Below are positions 12,759 to 16,354 of a DNA stretch of 16,354 bases, in pieces (the first letter of the stretch is position 1; each line of letters begins with the position of its first letter). Below the pieces are notes generated by a model that was not told the origin of the DNA, did not search any database, and was given only the letters and a program-made list of their open reading frames with translations. The position numbers and the translations under genes are program-made. Source of the DNA: MFAQ01 sp964592455 (lineage in GTDB: Bacteria; Patescibacteriota; Microgenomatia; UBA1400; MFAQ01); NCBI GenBank assembly GCA_964592455.1, contig CAZQDQ010000010.1, positions 1 to 16,354 on the forward strand, in the 5' to 3' direction.

Positions 12759-13502
12759 TTACAAAAGTTGCCTATTTACCACCGAAAAACCAACCGACTC
12801 TCCAGATATTCTCAACTTGTAACCTAGTTTCTCCAAAGCAAGAGCCGCTTCAACAATACCCTTTGCTCCCACCAAACGTGAAACAATCAGGAAGTAATCT
12901 ATCTTTTTTATACCTTTGGACATCTTAATTATTTCATTCACTCTAACTGGTGGATACACCACAACAGCCTCCCTTCTGTAAAATTTCCAGATTCTTTTTT
13001 TTACATTTTCTGAATTTGCTATCCAATAATCAACTCTCTTTGCACTCCAAGCATCAAATAACCTCAAAAAGTGGTTGACAACCACTGCATAAACTCTCAC
13101 AATCCAATACTTTTGCAAGTTTATACTGGTCTCAAAACCATATAAAAATCTAGGTGGTGTATGACAATAGGCTATAACCACAGCATTGCTCTTTACTCTG
13201 AAGCCTCGAGCAAAAAAAGACGAACAAGAAGTAATTACTAAATCATAACTTCTAAGGTCTAAACTCCACCAAACCAGTGGAGCCAAAAATCTCAAAGGAC
13301 TATAAAGATTAAAGTACTTAAGTAGCCACCCCCACTTGCTCTCTATAATCCTTCTATCGGAAAATTCATTAGCGCAAACCGAATTTCTCTTGACAAACGA
13401 AGTGTATATTGGTGCATCTGGATAGATATTGGCAAGTTGCCTTAAAACGCGTTCTGCTCCTCCAAACTCCTTGATGTAATCATGAACTAAAGCTATTTTC
13501 AT
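12759..13502 (-). CDS. N-terminal part (247 codons) of the interrupted family 4 glycosyltransferase
   Basis: This part begins M-K-I-A-L-V-H-D-Y-I with G-G-A-E-R-V-L (14-20), the usual acceptor-domain opening of this family. It continues with C-H-T-P-P-R-F-L-Y (about 113-121), characteristic of the WbaZ/WbdB group, and V-Y-P-P-V (about 182-186) at the domain junction. It stops shortly after I-V-S-R-L-V, at the beginning of the donor-binding domain. Its start codon shares ATGA with the stop of the 5' nuclease gene, so translation is probably coupled. If expressed as such it would hold the acceptor domain and only a fragment of the donor domain. Confidence 0.7.
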   Translation of the reverse strand: MKIALVHDYIKEFGGAERVLRQLANIYPDAPIYTSFVKRNSVCANEFSDRRIIESKWGWLLKYFNLYSPLRFLAPLVWWSLDLRSYDLVITSCSSFFARGFRVKSNAVVIAYCHTPPRFLYGFETSINLQKYWIVRVYAVVVNHFLRLFDAWSAKRVDYWIANSENVKKRIWKFYRREAVVVYPPVRVNEIIKMSKGIKKIDYFLIVSRLVGAKGIVEAALALEKLGYKLRISGESVGFSVVNRQLL

Positions 13503-14419
13503 ATAAAAATATCAATAATTTCTTTCTCCTCTCCCACCTCAGGCAATCTATTTACTAAACTCTTAAAATTCAACTCTGTAAACAACTCCAAAACCTTATT
13601 CTTGTCGTAATCAGACACTAAACACTTATCCCAATCAAATTCCATTGGTACATCCCTAATAATCTCGGCCAAAAAACGACTTTTAAATGCCATCTCCTTG
13701 TCCTCTTCTAACAGCTTTCTCGTTCTAGGAGGAATGTTTTTGTTATCAATTTCTTTATAAATATTCTCAATACTACCAAACTCTGAAACAAGCTTCGTAG
13801 CAGTTACTTTTCCTATTCCGGCAACTCCAGGGATATTATCAGAGGAGTCTCCCATTAAACCTTTAAGATCTACTATTTGTCTTGGTGTCATACCATATGT
13901 TTCCACTACTTTATCTTCATCAAATACTACAGATTGAGAGTACTTATTTTGAATAGGCAAATAAACCACAACTTTTTTACCTTCAACTAGTTGCAAAGCA
14001 TCTCTATCACCTGTCACAATCACCACTTGAATGTCTTCATTGTTTTGATTCTTTTGAGAGGCAACTTTAGATATTGTTCCAATAATGTCATCAGCTTCAA
14101 ACCCTTCTATACCAAACTGAGGTATGTTAAACGACTCTACCACTTCTTTTGTTCTGTCTATTTGACTAACCAAAGACTCGTCCATTGGTGCTCTGTGAGC
14201 TTTGTAATCGTCAAATTCCTTTTTTCTAAAAGTTGGAGCCTTTACATCCCACGCAACCACTGCATGTGTTGGTGAAAGTTTCTCAATCACAGACAACAGC
14301 AAGGTCGTAAATCCATATACTGCTCCCACCAGCTCACCTTTTGGCGTGGTAAAGGGCGGATAAGCGTGAAAAGCTCTGTATAGAAGCGCATTACCATCAA
14401 TAAGTACCAGCTTCTTCAT
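13499..14419 (-). CDS. 5'-3' exonuclease / flap endonuclease (standalone Pol I N-terminal domain)
   Basis: This 306-residue FEN-family nuclease removes 5' flaps and RNA primers. Acidic metal ligands are in place: Asp8 (L-I-D-G-N), Asp58 (A-W-D), Glu108/Asp110/Asp111 (E-A-D-D), Asp138/Asp140 (T-G-D-R-D) and Asp191/Asp194 (G-D-S-S-D). The clamp-region basic segment is F-R-K-K-E-F-D-D-Y-K-A-H-R (64-76). The helix-hairpin-helix is I-P-G-V-A-G-I-G (196-203). It matches the first third of DNA polymerase I, but the frame ends after the nuclease domain, so no polymerase or proofreading domain is attached. Its ATG directly follows the ftsH TAA with no gap, and its TGA overlaps the glycosyltransferase ATG, so it is part of the ftsH operon. 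It could act in Okazaki processing or in long-patch repair with Fpg and the ligase. Confidence 0.94.
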   Translation of the reverse strand: MKKLVLIDGNALLYRAFHAYPPFTTPKGELVGAVYGFTTLLLSVIEKLSPTHAVVAWDVKAPTFRKKEFDDYKAHRAPMDESLVSQIDRTKEVVESFNIPQFGIEGFEADDIIGTISKVASQKNQNNEDIQVVIVTGDRDALQLVEGKKVVVYLPIQNKYSQSVVFDEDKVVETYGMTPRQIVDLKGLMGDSSDNIPGVAGIGKVTATKLVSEFGSIENIYKEIDNKNIPPRTRKLLEEDKEMAFKSRFLAEIIRDVPMEFDWDKCLVSDYDKNKVLELFTELNFKSLVNRLPEVGEEKEIIDIFI

Positions 14420-16276
14420 TTATTCAAAGACACCTTTTTCTAAAGCAACCATTTCCTCAAAATCCTCTTGCTCCATTGTCTCAATTTCAATCAATTTTTC
14501 CGAAAGCCTATCCAACAACTTTCTATGTTTCCTTAGTATTTTTTCCGCTTTTAAATAAGCATCGTCAATCTTAATCTTCACCTCTTCGTCAATCTTTGTC
14601 TGTGTTGTTTCAGATATTTTTCCTGTTTCTCCATAACTATAACCCCATGCATTACTCTCAACTGTTTGAGATAAGGACACTGGGCCTAGTTTACTCATTC
14701 CAAAATCCACAACCATTCTTCGAGCAATTCTTGTAGCCCTTTCTATGTCATTACTCGCACCAGCTGTTAGTTCGTTAAATACAATTTTTTCTGCAGCTCT
14801 ACCACCAAGCATCATCGCCATCTCATGACTTAATTCTCTTTCTGTCTGTTGATATTTGTCTGTCTTTGGCCTGCTCATAGTAAATCCAAGAGCCATACCA
14901 CGCGAAACGATACTTATTCTATGAATAGGGTCAGTACCAGATAACATATGACCAACCAATGCGTGTCCCATTTCATGATAAGCAGTCATTTTCTTTTCTA
15001 AATCACTAGATAGACGTTTTCTCTCTGGTCCCATTTTTACTTTTAAGCTTGCCTCAAATATATCCTTCATCTCTATTTCTTTTCTATTGTGTCTGGCAGC
15101 CAGTATTGCAGATTCGTTTAGCATGTTCTCCAAGTCTGCCCCAGAAAAACCAACTGTACTCTGGGCGATCTTTTCCCAGTTTAAGTCTTTAACAAACGGC
15201 TTACCTTTCTTATGTATCTCCAAAATTTCTTTCCTTCCTTTAATGTCAGGCAGATCCAAAGTTACTCTCCTGTCAAATCTCCCTGGTCGAACCAAAGCCG
15301 GGTCCAGAACATCCGGTCTGTTTGTTGCAGCCATCACAATTACATTTTCATTTTTAGAGAAACCATCCATTTCCACCAAAATCTGGTTCAATGTTTGCTC
15401 TCTCTCGTCATGACCTCCCATACCACCCCCAACTCCTCTTGTTCTACCTATCGCATCCATTTCATCAATAAATATTATCGATGGTGCCGACTTTTTTGCT
15501 GTTTCAAATAAGTCACGAACCCTGCTTGCACCAACACCTACCAACATTTCCATGAATTCAGATCCGGCCATCGAAAAAAAAGGTACACCTGCTTCTCCGG
15601 CAACAGCTCTAGCAAGCAAAGTTTTCCCTACACCAGCAGGACCAGTAAGCAAAACCCCCTTCGGAGTCCTTGCTCCTACTTCAATGTACTTTTTAGAGTT
15701 TTTCAAAAAGTCTACGACTTCCTCTAGCTCTTTTTTAGCCTCATCTACACCAGCCACATCTGAAAACTTTACATTTTGCTTACCTTTAGCAAACAACTTT
15801 GCCTTGCTTTTCCCTATTCCAAACATGTCAACTCCACCGCCTTGTTTTTTCATCATAAACATCATTAACAACCCAAAACCCACTATTGGAAGCAGTAAAG
15901 AAATCACATCCCAAAAAGCTTTTCCAAAATCCTGCGAAACAGCCTCTACTTTTACTTTACTCTCATCCACTCCCGCTTTTTGTAGTTGATCCATAAAACT
16001 AGAGCCCTCCTCTTTTCGAGAAATTGCCATTACCTCAGTTCCATTGCTTTCTTTTGGGTAATAAACCAAAATATCATTCCCTCTAATTTGAATTTTTTCC
16101 ACTTTACCAAGCTTCACTTCAGAAATTACCTCCGAAAGGCTAATATTCTTAACCAAACCTGATCCATCCAAAAAAAACTTCACCAAACTTGGCAAAAACA
16201 TAAATAGCACAAACAACCAAATCAGCAAGCGCCTAAAATTTATATTTAACTTAAACTCCATTTTTTTTGTTTGCAT
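14420..16276 (-). CDS. ftsH: ATP-dependent zinc metalloprotease FtsH
   Basis: This membrane-anchored AAA+ protease degrades misfolded membrane proteins and short-lived regulators. The 618-residue layout is canonical: TM1 (about 17-36), an extracytoplasmic segment (37-121), TM2 (about 123-142), the AAA domain with Walker A G-P-A-G-V-G-K-T (212-219), Walker B I-I-F-I-D-E (267-272) and the second region of homology (313-337 with Arg330, Arg333). The M41 protease domain has H-E-M-G-H (434-438; usually H-E-A-G-H) and third zinc ligand Asp510 in G-A-S-N-D. The pore loop reads M-L-V-G-V-G (244-249) where most FtsH proteins have M-F-V-G: the substrate-gripping Phe is Leu245. The C terminus is short, lacking the long tail of E. 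coli. ATG at 16276; a second in-frame ATG at 16261 is possible. TAAAAT lies nine bases upstream; no Shine-Dalgarno sequence. It is first in a run of tightly spaced genes. Confidence 0.97.
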   Translation of the reverse strand: MQTKKMEFKLNINFRRLLIWLFVLFMFLPSLVKFFLDGSGLVKNISLSEVISEVKLGKVEKIQIRGNDILVYYPKESNGTEVMAISRKEEGSSFMDQLQKAGVDESKVKVEAVSQDFGKAFWDVISLLLPIVGFGLLMMFMMKKQGGGVDMFGIGKSKAKLFAKGKQNVKFSDVAGVDEAKKELEEVVDFLKNSKKYIEVGARTPKGVLLTGPAGVGKTLLARAVAGEAGVPFFSMAGSEFMEMLVGVGASRVRDLFETAKKSAPSIIFIDEMDAIGRTRGVGGGMGGHDEREQTLNQILVEMDGFSKNENVIVMAATNRPDVLDPALVRPGRFDRRVTLDLPDIKGRKEILEIHKKGKPFVKDLNWEKIAQSTVGFSGADLENMLNESAILAARHNRKEIEMKDIFEASLKVKMGPERKRLSSDLEKKMTAYHEMGHALVGHMLSGTDPIHRISIVSRGMALGFTMSRPKTDKYQQTERELSHEMAMMLGGRAAEKIVFNELTAGASNDIERATRIARRMVVDFGMSKLGPVSLSQTVESNAWGYSYGETGKISETTQTKIDEEVKIKIDDAYLKAEKILRKHRKLLDRLSEKLIEIETMEQEDFEEMVALEKGVFE

Positions 16277-16307
16277 TTTCGTTTTATTTTAATCAAAAAA
16301 GTAATAT

Positions 16308-16354
16308 TTATCTTACAGTAGAACCAAGATCAACTTCATCAGGTAAAAAAATCA
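16308..16354 (-). CDS. 3' end of an unidentified upstream gene (partial)
   Basis: The minus strand at the right edge reads an open frame ending ...L-P-D-E-V-D-L-G-S-T-V-R-stop, with TAA at 16308-16310. Codon choice looks like the neighbouring genes, and the 31-base gap to ftsH fits the tight local packing. Only 14 to 15 codons are visible, so neither the gene's existence nor its identity can be settled here. Confidence 0.4.
   Translation of the reverse strand, partial: IFLPDEVDLGSTVR

Larger units (their letters stand above)
12381..13502 (-). pseudogene. Family 4 (GT-B) glycosyltransferase gene interrupted by one in-frame TAA
   Basis: Read straight through, 13502 to 12381 is a single 374-codon frame coding for a full-size family 4 glycosyltransferase of the WbaZ/WbdB mannosyltransferase-like type. 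One TAA (12759-12761, codon 248) breaks it. Homology is continuous across the stop: before it comes I-V-S-R-L-V (227-232) and I-S-G-E; after it, in the same frame, V-E-L-L-G-R-V, then P-E-L-Y-A-G-A-K-G-F-I and E-E-D-F-G-V-T-P-V-E-A-M-A-A-G-T-P-V-I-A. There is no frameshift, so a single-base change in a Lys, Gln or Glu codon explains it. The stop falls inside the C-terminal Rossmann domain, so neither part should be active alone. It starts with an ATGA overlap on the 5' nuclease gene and overlaps mutM by 17 bases. A sequencing or assembly error is the main alternative. Confidence 0.8.

Noticed and set aside
12759..12761. Recoding of TAA as a sense codon
   Set aside because: TAA ends several intact genes here (94-aa, ligase, ftsH, mutM), and the known alternative code of related phyla affects TGA only; a nonsense change or error is simpler.
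15552..15989. 145-codon open frame on the plus strand opposite ftsH
   Set aside because: It mirrors the highly conserved FtsH AAA domain on the other strand, has no recognisable motifs and no promoter; an antisense shadow.
1..16354. CRISPR array, tRNA, rRNA, insertion sequence or defence island
   Set aside because: No regularly spaced repeats, cloverleaf-like segments, rRNA-like conserved stretches, transposase or known defence motifs were seen; coding genes occupy nearly the whole window.

Overview
The window looks like a piece of a small AT-rich bacterial genome, most likely from the Patescibacteria (Candidate Phyla Radiation), possibly the Microgenomates/Katanobacteria side. The grounds are inference from gene content and style. 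Genes are packed with almost no intergenic DNA. Part of the gene content is archaeal-type (ATP-dependent DNA ligase, DUF5654-like membrane protein). There is a standalone Pol I-like 5' nuclease, a standalone NAD(P)H-hydrate dehydratase, and several small lineage-type hypothetical proteins. TGA ends several genes (the left membrane protein, the hydrate dehydratase, RecF and the 5' nuclease), so this is the standard code and not the UGA=Gly code of Gracilibacteria/SR1. No rRNA, tRNA, CRISPR array or insertion sequence was seen. No gene-free stretch exceeds 300 bases; the longest is about 80 bases (10110-10188) and holds a degenerate REP-like palindromic repeat plus a promoter.

Layout. 9-2153 (minus strand): a four-helix membrane protein, an MFS transporter and a 94-residue hypothetical protein. 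2154-2208: a compact divergent promoter region. 2209-4020 (plus): an ABC exporter. It runs tail to tail into peptidyl-tRNA hydrolase (3997-4518, minus) with a 24-base overlap. 4519-4555: a second divergent promoter region. 4556-5380 (plus): a family 2 glycosyltransferase, again meeting its convergent neighbour by overlap. 5377-10109 (minus): a Ca2+/cation antiporter, an archaeal-type ATP-dependent DNA ligase, a Fic-fold/winged-helix protein whose AMPylation motif is destroyed, and NAD(P)H-hydrate dehydratase. 10189-10455 (plus): a DUF5654-like protein. 10445-16276 (minus; transcription runs from high to low coordinate): FtsH, 5' nuclease, family 4 glycosyltransferase, Fpg and RecF. FtsH to Fpg are spaced 0, -4 and -17 bases apart, so they are very likely one operon. 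RecF follows after 18 bases.

How the genes fit together. Fpg (damaged-base removal), a flap/5' nuclease, RecF and an ATP-dependent ligase make a repair-flavoured set on one strand, without a polymerase in view. FtsH, peptidyl-tRNA hydrolase and hydrate dehydratase are housekeeping quality-control functions. The remainder is envelope and transport.

The most interesting signals are four. (1) A pseudo-Fic regulator in which both the catalytic and the inhibitory motifs have decayed; a perfect palindrome overlaps the -10 of the ligase gene just downstream. (2) Recurrent -10 boxes placed 5-14 bases, often exactly 6 or 11, before start codons, which predicts leaderless or nearly leaderless mRNAs. 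(3) A family 4 glycosyltransferase cut by one in-frame TAA. (4) Convergent gene pairs that overlap at their 3' ends.
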